Shown in pieces: positions 52,052 through 60,560 of a DNA stretch of 64,000 nt. The translations under genes were made by a program, and so were the position numbers. Below the pieces are notes generated by a model. The model was not told where the DNA came from, made no database searches, and worked only from the letters and a program-made list of their open reading frames with translations. Position 1 is the first letter of the stretch. Every line of letters starts with the position of its first letter. The DNA comes from JAYZDK01 sp964604165 (GTDB taxonomy: Bacteria > Myxococcota_A > UBA796 > CAJQPC01): NCBI GenBank assembly GCA_964604165.1, contig CAZRYF010000013.1, positions 17,741 through 81,740 of the forward strand, in the 5' to 3' direction.

Positions 52052-53217
52052 CCCGCCTCCTCAATTTGACCGTTGCCGGTGGGCTGAAGATCCCCCCCGG
52101 CGTTCTCTGCTATTCGGTTGTCTTGGGTCGACACCCGGGAGGTGTCCCCGGCGAACACCCCGTGTCCCGCGTTTTCTGAGATCTCGCATCGCACCAGCGC
52201 CACCTGGGCCTGGTCCTTGGTAAACAACCCGTGGTCGCGGTTCATGGTGATGCAACAGTCCTCCAGGGTGCACCAGGCGCGCTCGGTGGCCTGAACGCCC
52301 ATTGCTCCCTGGTGGGAAATCGACAGGGACAGCACCTCGGCCCGGGCCTGCTCTCGAATCCACAGGCCGTGGGCCTCCCCGGCCCGCAAGCTTCCGCCCT
52401 CGATCTCCGGGGCGGCCTCTTCGGAGACCTCAATGCAGGCCATGCCGCAGGACTCGATGTGGAGGTCCATGTATGTGCCACGGCTCTTTCCGTGAAGGAA
52501 CAAGCCGCTGCCCCGAACCTCGGAGACCTGGATGCCATCGAGGGTGGGGTTGGCGGTTTCGCTCACCTCGATGCCTGAAAGCTGCACGCTCTTGACCAGG
52601 CAGGCCCGCAGCTTGGGGGTGGAGGCGCCGTGGAGAAACATCCCGCCGGCCCCGCCAAGGGCCACGGCCACCTGCTCCAGGATCGGGGAGGCCCGGTCGG
52701 TGACCTCCACGCCGGCCATCTGACCCGCAACGATGCCGACCTCTCGAAAGGTGCCGGCGCTCTCCCCCCGGAGAAGGAGTCCGGTGCCCCGGGAGGACAC
52801 GGTCAGGCCCTGCACATCCGGGGCGGCGGTGTCCTGTGCCGAGAGACCCACGCGACAGGTTTCAACGGCGCATCTGCGAATGGTGGGGGCTGCATTGCTT
52901 CCACAAGCAAAGGCTGTCTGCCCCACGTGCAGGGTCACTTCCTCAATGAGTGGTGTTCCCGCCATGCTCACCACGCCGTGGCCCTGGGGGTTTTCCACCC
53001 GCAGGCCGCTGATGGTGGCGCTTGCAAAGAGGCCTATGGCCACTGGGTCCAGCCCTACCAGGGTGTCGCCGGTGAGGGTGATCTCCTTCTCGACGCGCAC
53101 GTGGGGGGATTCCAGGCGCCCCTCGATGTGGATCGTGTCCCCGTCCTTGGCGGCCGTGAGGGCCTCGGACATCGAGGCGTGGTCTCCGGGAACGTTCAGG
53201 GTGGTGGGTGAGCTCAT
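52048..53217 (-). CDS. Right-handed parallel beta-helix protein
   Basis: The 389-residue protein is built from about 15 coils of 22-24 residues, each with a pattern like 'GxxxxGLFLHGxSxxTxxxxx', for example 'GGMFLHGASTPKLRACLV' and 'GSGLFLHGKSRGTYMDLHIE'. This matches the pectate-lyase-like beta-helix (NosD/Beta_helix). No signal peptide is present, which is unusual as most such proteins are secreted. No catalytic residues are identifiable. It begins one base before the stop of the molybdopterin oxidoreductase, so it is translated with it. Confidence 0.85.
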   Translation of the reverse strand: MSSPTTLNVPGDHASMSEALTAAKDGDTIHIEGRLESPHVRVEKEITLTGDTLVGLDPVAIGLFASATISGLRVENPQGHGVVSMAGTPLIEEVTLHVGQTAFACGSNAAPTIRRCAVETCRVGLSAQDTAAPDVQGLTVSSRGTGLLLRGESAGTFREVGIVAGQMAGVEVTDRASPILEQVAVALGGAGGMFLHGASTPKLRACLVKSVQLSGIEVSETANPTLDGIQVSEVRGSGLFLHGKSRGTYMDLHIESCGMACIEVSEEAAPEIEGGSLRAGEAHGLWIREQARAEVLSLSISHQGAMGVQATERAWCTLEDCCITMNRDHGLFTKDQAQVALVRCEISENAGHGVFAGDTSRVSTQDNRIAENAGGDLQPTGNGQIEEAG

Positions 53218-55311
53218 TCAGGCGGTCTCCACCCGGCAGGGCACGCCGGTCATGTCCGGGGTGGCGGTGAGCATGTCGAGTGGGCCGCCCAGGAGGGAGC
53301 CCGCCCCAAGCCGCGGGGTGCGCACCGTGTCGGTCCGCAAGGTGTCATTGCACTGCACGCTGCGCTCTACCCAGCCGTGGGGGGTGGTGACCCGCACCCG
53401 GGTGCCGTCCTTGAACCCGTGGTCCGGGTGGAGGTGCACCCGGGGAGGTTCCTTCAAGGCCCAGGCCGGGAGGGCATCCGCGGTCCAGGACACCGTGTCC
53501 AGCCACAGGGGGTGGTCGGGGGAAGGGGTCGGCGCCTCCAGGTTGCGAATGCAGGCTTCCAGCCCGTCTGGGGCCAGGTCGATACGACCACCCTCCCGGC
53601 TCACCCGCCAGGTGGAGCGGTCTACCTCGCCATCCTCCAGGCCCTGGGGCTCGGCGAGGACCTCTTGGATGCTGATCTCGTGGGAAAAAGAGAGCAGTCG
53701 GCTCAGCTGCTTCGAGAGGTCCGCGGTGGCCAGCCACCGTCCCGCAAGGGCCAGGTGCCGTCCCCAGTTTCCTCCCCACAGGCCTGGCGCCGAGGCGCGG
53801 AACAGGTCGGCCAGGATGTCTGCTTCCGGGCGGGCCTCTCCCGTGGGGGGCACCACCGCACGCGTGGCCTGGAGGGTTCGATAGGGCAGGGCGGGCTGGT
53901 CAAAGATCTGCACGTCTTCCCGTTCCCAGAAAGACGTGGCAGGCAGCACCCAGTCGGCCTGGTCGCAAATGGGGCCTTGGAGGGAATCCACCACCACCAG
54001 CAGGTCCAGGGACTCCAGGGCCTGCTGGACCTTGGCAGGAGCGGGCAGTTCCGTGAGGGGATCCGAATGGAGGCAGATCAGAGCCCGAATCTCGTGGTTC
54101 CCAGCGCTTGTGATCTCCTCCGCCAGGACCGTGGCGGGTACCTGCATCAAGAGGGCCGGGTGGTCTCCAGCCTGGGTGCGAGGGGCCTTGTCCAAAGGAA
54201 GGGATGACAACAGGGGAAAGAGGTCCACCAGACCGGCGGTCTCGTAGGCCCCACCCGGCCGGAGGAGGTTTGCGGTGAGTGCATGGACCAGGTGCCAGGC
54301 CCAGGCAGCGGCCGTGGCGTGACGGGTGGCGGTCATGGCTGGGGAGCGGGCGATGGTGGCCATGGCAGCTCGGGAGAACTTCAGGGACACGCCGGAGATT
54401 TCCTCGGCGGTGACACCACAGATCTCCCCGCACCGCGTGGGGGTCCAAGGGGCCAGCCAGGTCCTGGCCCGATCCAGGCCCTCGCAGTGATCCGCAAGGT
54501 ACTGGGTGTCGACCCAACCGCCCTGAAGAATCGCGTGGCCCATGCCCAGCAGAAAGAACACCTCCGTCCCCGGGCGAATCGAGACGTGTTGGTCTGCGCT
54601 GTCGGCGAGCTCGGTCTGGCGGCTCCCCACGGTGATGCACTTCGCCTGTTTGCGGGTGCTCTGAAAGTGGCGCATGGCCTGGAGGTGCACGGTGCCCGAT
54701 TGCAGGGGCCCCCAGCCCTGGAGGTCCTGTTCGGCCCCTAGGAGCAGGGTCACATGGGCCCGACCCACGTCGGTCTGCAGGGGCGTGGGATGCCCGATCA
54801 TCTGCTCGGCAGCCAGGAGCAGCGGGCCTCCATGCAGGTTCAACGTGGAAAACAGGTGGGGGGTGCCCATCCCCACGGCGAAGGCGGCCGTGCGCACCAC
54901 TGCCTCGGTGTTGTGTCCCAGGGGACCCCCGGCGAGAAGCGCCAGGGAGCGCTGTCCGTGGGCCTTGCCAAGGGCACGAATTTCCTCGCCAATGGCAGCC
55001 GTGGCCTCCGCCCAGGATACGGGCTCCAAGGTGCCTCCGACCCGGCGCAGGGGCGTCGTGATGCGCCCTGGATGGGTGGGCAGTCCGGTGGAAATCCGGC
55101 CCAACTCGCAGAGAAAGCCAGCGCTCTTGGGATTGGCGGCCGACCCCTCCACCTGGCGGATGGAGCCGTTCTCCACATGGACCTCCACGCCGCACACGCC
55201 GGAACAGGCGCGGCAGTAGGAGGGGGTTGAGGTCTTGGAACCCGGCGAGCGGCCAGGAGGGGTGGAGGTGTCCATCAGGTCCGGAGGGGGGCGTTGGCTG
55301 GTGTCGGGCAC
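53218..55311 (-). CDS. Molybdopterin oxidoreductase with 4Fe-4S cluster
   Basis: The 697-residue member of the DMSO reductase family binds bis-molybdopterin guanine dinucleotide. The N-terminal cluster has C33, C36, C40 and C68 ('YCRACSGVCGV', 'GFLCELG'). 'WAEATAAIGEEIRAL', 'DLLVVVDSLQGPICDQADWV' and 'LPATSFWEREDVQ' are conserved core segments, and the C-terminal beta-barrel ('FKDGTRVRVTTPHGW') binds the cofactor. The region that usually holds the Mo-coordinating Cys, SeCys or Ser reads 'STLNLHGGPLLLAAE', with no obvious ligand. There is no Tat signal, so it is probably cytoplasmic. The start is GTG 55311 or ATG 55275. The electron donor and substrate are unknown. Confidence 0.88.
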   Translation of the reverse strand: MPDTSQRPPPDLMDTSTPPGRSPGSKTSTPSYCRACSGVCGVEVHVENGSIRQVEGSAANPKSAGFLCELGRISTGLPTHPGRITTPLRRVGGTLEPVSWAEATAAIGEEIRALGKAHGQRSLALLAGGPLGHNTEAVVRTAAFAVGMGTPHLFSTLNLHGGPLLLAAEQMIGHPTPLQTDVGRAHVTLLLGAEQDLQGWGPLQSGTVHLQAMRHFQSTRKQAKCITVGSRQTELADSADQHVSIRPGTEVFFLLGMGHAILQGGWVDTQYLADHCEGLDRARTWLAPWTPTRCGEICGVTAEEISGVSLKFSRAAMATIARSPAMTATRHATAAAWAWHLVHALTANLLRPGGAYETAGLVDLFPLLSSLPLDKAPRTQAGDHPALLMQVPATVLAEEITSAGNHEIRALICLHSDPLTELPAPAKVQQALESLDLLVVVDSLQGPICDQADWVLPATSFWEREDVQIFDQPALPYRTLQATRAVVPPTGEARPEADILADLFRASAPGLWGGNWGRHLALAGRWLATADLSKQLSRLLSFSHEISIQEVLAEPQGLEDGEVDRSTWRVSREGGRIDLAPDGLEACIRNLEAPTPSPDHPLWLDTVSWTADALPAWALKEPPRVHLHPDHGFKDGTRVRVTTPHGWVERSVQCNDTLRTDTVRTPRLGAGSLLGGPLDMLTATPDMTGVPCRVETA

Positions 55312-55343
55312 AGAGGTTAGTTGAGACGACGACGGAGGAAGGA

Positions 55344-55589
55344 ATGCATAACGTGCTGATCCCCTTGGGTGGTGTTCTGACTGGCAGTGGAGTGGTTGCC
55401 TTGTTGTGGGGGTTTTCTTCCGACACGGGGCAGGCCATGCACACCAGCTTTTCCAAGCTCGGGTACACCGGGTTGGACCAGATGACGATCAACGACACAG
55501 GTGCCTGTGGGCTTACCATGATCGGGATCGGGCTCGCGATGATGATCTACGGAAACGCAACGGCCTGGAAGAAGACCGACGGGTATTAG
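55344..55589 (+). CDS. Small two-helix membrane protein
   Basis: The 81-residue protein starts at ATG 55344, with GGAGGA four bases upstream. Two hydrophobic helices ('VLIPLGGVLTGSGVVALLWG', 'ACGLTMIGIGLAMMIYG') are joined by a polar loop with 'SFSKLGYTGLDQMTINDTG'. I do not recognise the family. It is divergent from the molybdopterin enzyme and lies 39 bases before the degenerate prenyl-synthase-like gene on the same strand, so it is likely co-transcribed with it. Confidence 0.72.
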   Translation: MHNVLIPLGGVLTGSGVVALLWGFSSDTGQAMHTSFSKLGYTGLDQMTINDTGACGLTMIGIGLAMMIYGNATAWKKTDGY

Positions 55590-55628
55590 GCCTTTTGAAC
55601 CGGGCCTTTTTGGGTTTGAGGAGAAGAC

Positions 55629-56666
55629 ATGGGGGAATTCTCCGAGAGCATTTCCTTGCGGAGTCGGCTGAAGAGGCTGGTGGGGCCCGCATCCTCTGAG
55701 GTTGAGGAGGCGGTGGATGCCCTGGAGCGCTCGCATGAGCGCCTGGAGTCCCGGCTGGTGGAACTCGCGGTCGGGGAGGGGATGCCCGCGGGGTTCAACC
55801 CCGAGAGCCACCTGGCCCCTGGCCTGCCGAGAATCCGGCCCATGCTCGTGACCCTGGCCAGTCGGGCAGCGGGGAACAGCGGAGTGGATCCCATGGACGT
55901 TGTCCATGCAGCTGAGCTGCTTCACCTGGCGGTGGCGGTGCATGATGCAGCGCTGGGTCGACAGGGAGGCCGCCGCCGTCGCGTGGCCCGCAAGCTCCTG
56001 GGAGGCGCGGCCCACTGGTTGGGGGGCAACCACCTGATGCTAAGGGCGTTGGAAGTGGCCCGTTCGGCCCCGCATCCCGAGGTGTTTTCGGAGTTGATGC
56101 TCACCATGCGGGAGCTGGCGGAAGGCCACGCCCTTGCGGAAGACCTGCGGCACCGTGATGCCACGGAGGCGGACTACCGGGAGTACGCCGAGGGCCACAG
56201 CGGCGCCCTCTTTTCTTTCTGCACCCGAGCGGGGGGCCAGCTCTCAGGTGCGGAGCGCCCGGTCGTGGGGGCGCTGGGTCGCTACGGGCTGCACCTGGGC
56301 GTCGCGTGGCATGGCATCGAGGACCAGTGGCTGCTGTCCCTCTCGCCAGAGGAGATGTCCCGGACCCTTGCCCAGCGAGCTGCCGCCGGAAGACCGTCTC
56401 TTCCCATCATCCGGGCTTTGAACAACGATCCGGACATGGACCGATCCCTGGACGAAGTCCTGTCCGGCGACCACCCGGAGGCCGCCGAGGAGCTGCGTGA
56501 GCGCGTGCGTGCCACCGGGGGGGACCTGGCGGTGCGGCGGCTTGTGGCCAGCGAGGCCATGGCCGCCAAGCGGGCTCTGTCGGCTGTGCCCGAAGGGCCC
56601 TACCGGGACATCATGCACCGCATCGCAGGAGGCCTGACCCAGCCGCAGAACTTGTTCGCGGCGTAG
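55629..56666 (+). CDS. Polyprenyl-synthase-like protein lacking both Asp-rich motifs
   Basis: The 345-residue protein starts at ATG 55629 with GAGGAGAAG upstream. The fold and length match the active synthase at 5602-6621: 'RIRPMLVTLASRAAGNSG', then 'HAAELLHLAVAVHDAALGRQ', where the active enzyme has LLHDDVVDDG. Only one Asp (D106) of four survives. The second motif, QITDDVLD in the active enzyme, is 'HGIEDQWLLSL'. Mg-diphosphate binding is therefore unlikely. It may be a non-catalytic partner, as in heterodimeric prenyl synthases, or have a new role. It follows the two-helix membrane protein by 39 bases. Confidence 0.85.
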   Translation: MGEFSESISLRSRLKRLVGPASSEVEEAVDALERSHERLESRLVELAVGEGMPAGFNPESHLAPGLPRIRPMLVTLASRAAGNSGVDPMDVVHAAELLHLAVAVHDAALGRQGGRRRRVARKLLGGAAHWLGGNHLMLRALEVARSAPHPEVFSELMLTMRELAEGHALAEDLRHRDATEADYREYAEGHSGALFSFCTRAGGQLSGAERPVVGALGRYGLHLGVAWHGIEDQWLLSLSPEEMSRTLAQRAAAGRPSLPIIRALNNDPDMDRSLDEVLSGDHPEAAEELRERVRATGGDLAVRRLVASEAMAAKRALSAVPEGPYRDIMHRIAGGLTQPQNLFAA

Positions 56667-56849
56667 GCAAACCATCGCCAGACCCGCCCGACTACCAGGT
56701 CCCTGACCCCCCGAGAAGAAGGTATGCCGAGCCGCGCATGGTCCCTCCACCATCGGCCCAGGGAGCGCCCGGAGCATCTTGCAGAGGCAAGTCCCCGCTT
56801 GCTGGCTCAAATCGAAGCCCGGTGATGGATCCGGCCCAGGCGCCACCTC

Positions 56850-58193
56850 CTAGTTCTCCGCCACCTCGTAGTCCGTCACATACGTCGTGAACCGGTAGTA
56901 GCTCATGGGGGTCCCGCCCACCCCGCTCTCGTCTGTGACCTGGATGCTGTAGTTCCCGGCATCCAAAGGTCCAATGTTCCGCATGTCCGGGAAGGCGTCC
57001 TCATCGCCCACCTCGCCTGTGGCCACGCTGTCACCGTTGGCATCGAAGACCTCCACGTACCCATCCATGATGGATCCCATGCCGTCGGCGGATCCAAACA
57101 AGCTCAGGTAGTGGTCCTGGCGGACCTCAACCCAGAACCAGTCCTCGTCATCCTCCTCATCCATGATGCCCCAGCCGCGGGAGGTGCCCACATCCCCCCA
57201 GTCGTTGGTGTCCCACTCGGTGCTGAGCTCGTTTGCATCGGCCTGGGAGTCGTTGGTCTCGGTCTCCAGCTCCCACCCGGACTCCTCGTAAATCTGCACG
57301 TAGATGTAGAACCAGTAGTTTTCGCCGCCCCCGCCCAGGGCGTCTTGGGCTGCCACGATCACCGAGCCGCCGTTCACCGCCGGGTAGACCGCATCTCCTC
57401 CGGGGCCCATGTCGTCTTTGCGCAAGAGCTGGGTTCCGTCCACGTCGTAGACCTCCACTGAGGGGATGGAGTCTTGTCCATCGGTGTACTCGGAGCCGAT
57501 CAAGTACAGGGGGCAGCCGTCCCAGGGAAGGTCCAACTCGATGAAGTCCACGTCCCCGGGCTCCCCGATGTGCACGCCAATGGCCCAGAAAGATCCCGCG
57601 CCAGTGATCTCCACGCTCTCCGAGGGGTTCTCCATGGAGTCTTCTTCCCGGGTGTGGGTGCCGTACTCCGCCAAGCCGATCTCATATTCGGAACGAGACG
57701 AGCCGTAGCCCTCCACATCCTCCACGGAGACCGTCCACTCCCCTTCGTAGGGCAGGTAGGCGTTGATGATGGAGTCGTAGGTGGAGACCGAGCCCGCGCC
57801 GTACTCGTCCTCGATCTGGTGCACCTTTCCGATGGGGGTGTAGAGGGTCAGGATCGTGTCCATGTCCTCTTGGTCTTCATCCAGGGCCATGGTGCTAATT
57901 CGAATGTACTCCCCGCCCTCCGCCGTGAACGTGAAGTAGTCCACGTCATCGGTCTCCTGGAGCACCGCGGTGGTCTCCTGCTCCCAATACAGAAGCTCCG
58001 CTTCGTCGGGACTGTTGTTCCGGTCTCCGATCTCGCACTTCTCGTCGTCACAAACCTCCCAGGAGAAGCAGTCGTCGGCTTCGGTCTCCCTGGTGCACTC
58101 CGCTTCTTCCACTTCCTCCCCGGTGTCCTCCACTTCGCCCTTGCCGGAACAGCCCACAAAAAACAGGGAGAGAAGGGCGATCGATGCGCGCAT
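56850..58193 (-). CDS. Secreted lipoprotein with PPC-like domains
   Basis: The 447-residue protein starts at ATG 58193, with signal 'MRASIALLSLFFVGCSGKG' and lipobox FVGC. The mature protein is extremely acidic, with Cys in 'ECTRETEADDCFSWEVCDDEKC'. Three beta-sandwich segments of the bacterial pre-peptidase C-terminal type are visible: 'DDVDYFTFTAEGGEYIRIST', 'GDVDFIELDLPWDGCPLY' and 'DDEDWFWVEVRQDHYLSLF'. Such domains fold extracellular proteins and bind calcium or partners. No enzymatic domain is present, so this is a non-catalytic surface lipoprotein. It is divergent from trpS by 91 bases. Confidence 0.85.
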   Translation of the reverse strand: MRASIALLSLFFVGCSGKGEVEDTGEEVEEAECTRETEADDCFSWEVCDDEKCEIGDRNNSPDEAELLYWEQETTAVLQETDDVDYFTFTAEGGEYIRISTMALDEDQEDMDTILTLYTPIGKVHQIEDEYGAGSVSTYDSIINAYLPYEGEWTVSVEDVEGYGSSRSEYEIGLAEYGTHTREEDSMENPSESVEITGAGSFWAIGVHIGEPGDVDFIELDLPWDGCPLYLIGSEYTDGQDSIPSVEVYDVDGTQLLRKDDMGPGGDAVYPAVNGGSVIVAAQDALGGGGENYWFYIYVQIYEESGWELETETNDSQADANELSTEWDTNDWGDVGTSRGWGIMDEEDDEDWFWVEVRQDHYLSLFGSADGMGSIMDGYVEVFDANGDSVATGEVGDEDAFPDMRNIGPLDAGNYSIQVTDESGVGGTPMSYYRFTTYVTDYEVAEN

Positions 58194-58284
58194 TTGAGTG
58201 CCTCTTTGCCTGTTGGTTCCCAACAAGGGCTTGCCCAACGTAGCATCGAGGAGGTACACCGGGGGGCCTCACAGGAGTTGAGCC

Positions 58285-59295
58285 ATGTCGCTGCCCCGCG
58301 CCCTGACCGGAATCCAACCGTCCGGAGTCCCCCATGTGGGCAACTTGAAGGGAATGATTGAGCCTGCCCTGGGCCTGCAAGCAACCCATGCGCCGTTTTA
58401 CTTCATCGCCAGCTACCACGCCCTCACCACGGTGCGGAATGCAGACCGCCTGCGCCAGCACCAGTTTGAGGCCGCTGCCACCTTCCTTGCGTTTGGGCTC
58501 GACCCGGAGCGCACGGCGCTTTTTCTCCAGCAGGACGTGCCCGAGGTGGCAGAGCTTGCGTGGATCCTCTCCTGCATCACCAACCAGGGACTGCTCGAGC
58601 GGGCCCATGCCTTCAAGGCCGCCCGGGATGCTGGCCGGGACATCAACGTGGGCACCTTCTGCTATCCAGTGCTCATGGCCGCAGACATCTTGATCTATGA
58701 CAGCAACCACGTCCCCGTGGGCAAGGACCAGAAGCAACACGTGGAGATGGCCCGAGACATGGCCCAGAGGTTCAACGACAGGTACGGCGAGGTTTTTGTG
58801 CTGCCGGAGCCATTGATTCGGGAAGAGGTGGCCACGGTCCCGGGTCTGGACGGCCGCAAGATGTCCAAGTCCTACGACAACACCCTGCCCCTCTTTCTTC
58901 CGCCGAAGGCTCTCCGCAAGCGGGTGATGAAGGTGGTCACGGACAGCACCCCCATGGAGGATGCAAAGGATCCGGAGAGCTGCAACGTTTTTGGCCTCTA
59001 CAAGCTCTTTGCGGAAAAGGACGCGCAGGTCGACCTCGCTGCACGCTATCGTGCCGGTGGTATGGGGTACGGACACGCAAAACAGGCCCTCTTTGAGGCC
59101 ATGGAGGCTCGCCTTGCACAGCCGCGGGACAGGTACGAGGCCCTGGTGGCCCAACCTGAGAAAGTGGAAGCGGTGCTTGTCCAAGGGGCGGAGCGTGCAC
59201 GCGAGGTGGCCCGAGCCACCATGGATCGGGTGCGCAGTGCGTGCGGACTGCAGGGAACCGACGCCTCCTGGGCAGAGGCAATACAATCCAGTTGA
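58285..59295 (+). CDS. trpS: Tryptophanyl-tRNA synthetase TrpS
   Basis: The 336-residue class I synthetase charges tRNA-Trp. The HIGH motif is in 'PSGVPHVGNLKGM' (HVGN) and KMSKS is exact in 'DGRKMSKSYDNTLPL'. 'YDSNHVPVGKDQKQHVEMAR' is the TrpS signature around the ATP and Trp pocket, and the length is normal. ATG 58285 begins 'MSLPRALTGIQPSG', as expected. It is monocistronic or followed by the sigma gene after 137 bases. A 'TTGACA' lies at its very end (59292), but I could not pair it with a good -10 box. Confidence 0.96.
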   Translation: MSLPRALTGIQPSGVPHVGNLKGMIEPALGLQATHAPFYFIASYHALTTVRNADRLRQHQFEAAATFLAFGLDPERTALFLQQDVPEVAELAWILSCITNQGLLERAHAFKAARDAGRDINVGTFCYPVLMAADILIYDSNHVPVGKDQKQHVEMARDMAQRFNDRYGEVFVLPEPLIREEVATVPGLDGRKMSKSYDNTLPLFLPPKALRKRVMKVVTDSTPMEDAKDPESCNVFGLYKLFAEKDAQVDLAARYRAGGMGYGHAKQALFEAMEARLAQPRDRYEALVAQPEKVEAVLVQGAERAREVARATMDRVRSACGLQGTDASWAEAIQSS

Positions 59296-59432
59296 CAAAT
59301 ACTTTACAACCAAAGCCCTCCAGGCCATGTAGAACCGGCCGCAAGCGTCATGGAAACGCGCAGCAACCCTTCGGGGAGGGTCGTCGTTTCCAATCAAATC
59401 CACGAAACAGACTTTAGAGAGGAGTCCATCCC

Positions 59433-60536
59433 ATGGAAGCACCTTCCAACTTGGCAGCGGGTTTTGGGTCGTTCAGCGGAGGATCCAGCCGTTCGGAGCG
59501 GCTGACAGCCGATGAAGAAAAGGACATGGCGCGAGCCATTCGTCGCGCAGAGACCGGCGCCCGCAATGCGATCCAGGAGATCGACGAGGCCCTGGAGATT
59601 CTCAACCGCAAGCCCGAACGTGCCGAGCGCACCCGGGCCGGCGCGGTGGATCGCCTGGAAGAGGCAGTGATGCAGGTCATGACCATGGCCCGCACCGACG
59701 AGACGATTCGGATGCAAGCTGGCCGGGGTTCAGCAGCCTGGCAAGAGGCGGAGAACCTTCGCTGGCGCCTGGCCATGAGCGGCCGTCGCATCGCCCATGG
59801 GGAGGCCCGCAAGCTTGCTGGACCCTTTATGGACGAGGAGGATTTGGTGCAGGAGGGCTACATCGGCCTGCTGCGCGCCGCCAAGCGCTTTGATCCAGAC
59901 CGTGGCATTCGGTTCAGCACCTATGCACGCTGGTGGGTTCGCGCCCAGATGACCCGGGCAATTGATCACACGGGCCGGCCCGTGCGCCTCCCCGGCTGTG
60001 CTGTGGAGCAGACCCGAAACCTTCGAAAGGCCATGAAGCGATTTGAGTCCGGTGGCATCGAGTACGGTGTGCAGGACCTCGCCAACGAGGTGGGCATCGA
60101 CAAGGAGCGCGCAGAGCTGCTCCTGTCCCAGGGGAACACCATCTCCCTGGAGCAGCCTGTAGACGATGGTCCCCGTCCACGGCCCCTGGAGCGTTTCCTC
60201 TCGGATGAGGATGCCGCCCAGCCCGATGACGAGAGCATCCAGACCCAGGAGCTCCGGCGCATGCACTCTGCCTTTGATGCGGTCCTCACCGAGCGCCAGC
60301 GCTTTGTGTTGACCCGTCGCTATGGCTTGGATGACGGCGAGTTTCGCACCCTGTCCGAGGTGGGCAAGGAGATGGGGCTGTCCCGAGAGCGGGTCCGCCA
60401 GATTGAGCGCGAGGCTCTTATTCGCCTCCGGGAGCTGTCCACGATTCGCGATCAGGAGAGTGAGCCGGAGTTGTTGACTCGTCGCAGCCGCCGCTCCCGA
60501 AGCCGCGCTGATCGACCCGGCAACCTGATCTCCTAG
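59433..60536 (+). CDS. RNA polymerase sigma-70 family factor
   Basis: The 367-residue protein starts at ATG 59433, with GAGAGGAG eight bases upstream. An N-terminal helical part of 110 residues includes a region-1.2-like 'RLTADEEKDMARAIRRAE'. Region 2 is 'MDEEDLVQEGYIGLLRAAKR' then 'GIRFSTYARWWVRAQMTRAI', typical of primary-type sigmas. Region 3 lies around 'GVQDLANEVGIDKERAELLL'. Region 4 is 'ERQRFVLTRRYGLDDGEFRT' and the helix-turn-helix 'SEVGKEMGLSRERVRQIERE'. A basic Arg/Ser tail ends it. It is too short for housekeeping RpoD, so it is an alternative sigma (RpoH/RpoS-like group); the regulon is not inferable. Confidence 0.93.
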   Translation: MEAPSNLAAGFGSFSGGSSRSERLTADEEKDMARAIRRAETGARNAIQEIDEALEILNRKPERAERTRAGAVDRLEEAVMQVMTMARTDETIRMQAGRGSAAWQEAENLRWRLAMSGRRIAHGEARKLAGPFMDEEDLVQEGYIGLLRAAKRFDPDRGIRFSTYARWWVRAQMTRAIDHTGRPVRLPGCAVEQTRNLRKAMKRFESGGIEYGVQDLANEVGIDKERAELLLSQGNTISLEQPVDDGPRPRPLERFLSDEDAAQPDDESIQTQELRRMHSAFDAVLTERQRFVLTRRYGLDDGEFRTLSEVGKEMGLSRERVRQIEREALIRLRELSTIRDQESEPELLTRRSRRSRSRADRPGNLIS

Positions 60537-60560
60537 GGCCCTTGAATGGGGGTGTCGGGG

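Noticed and set aside
59292..59297. TTGACA at the end of trpS as a -35 box for the sigma-factor gene.
   Set aside because: No -10-like hexamer at 16-18 bases downstream.
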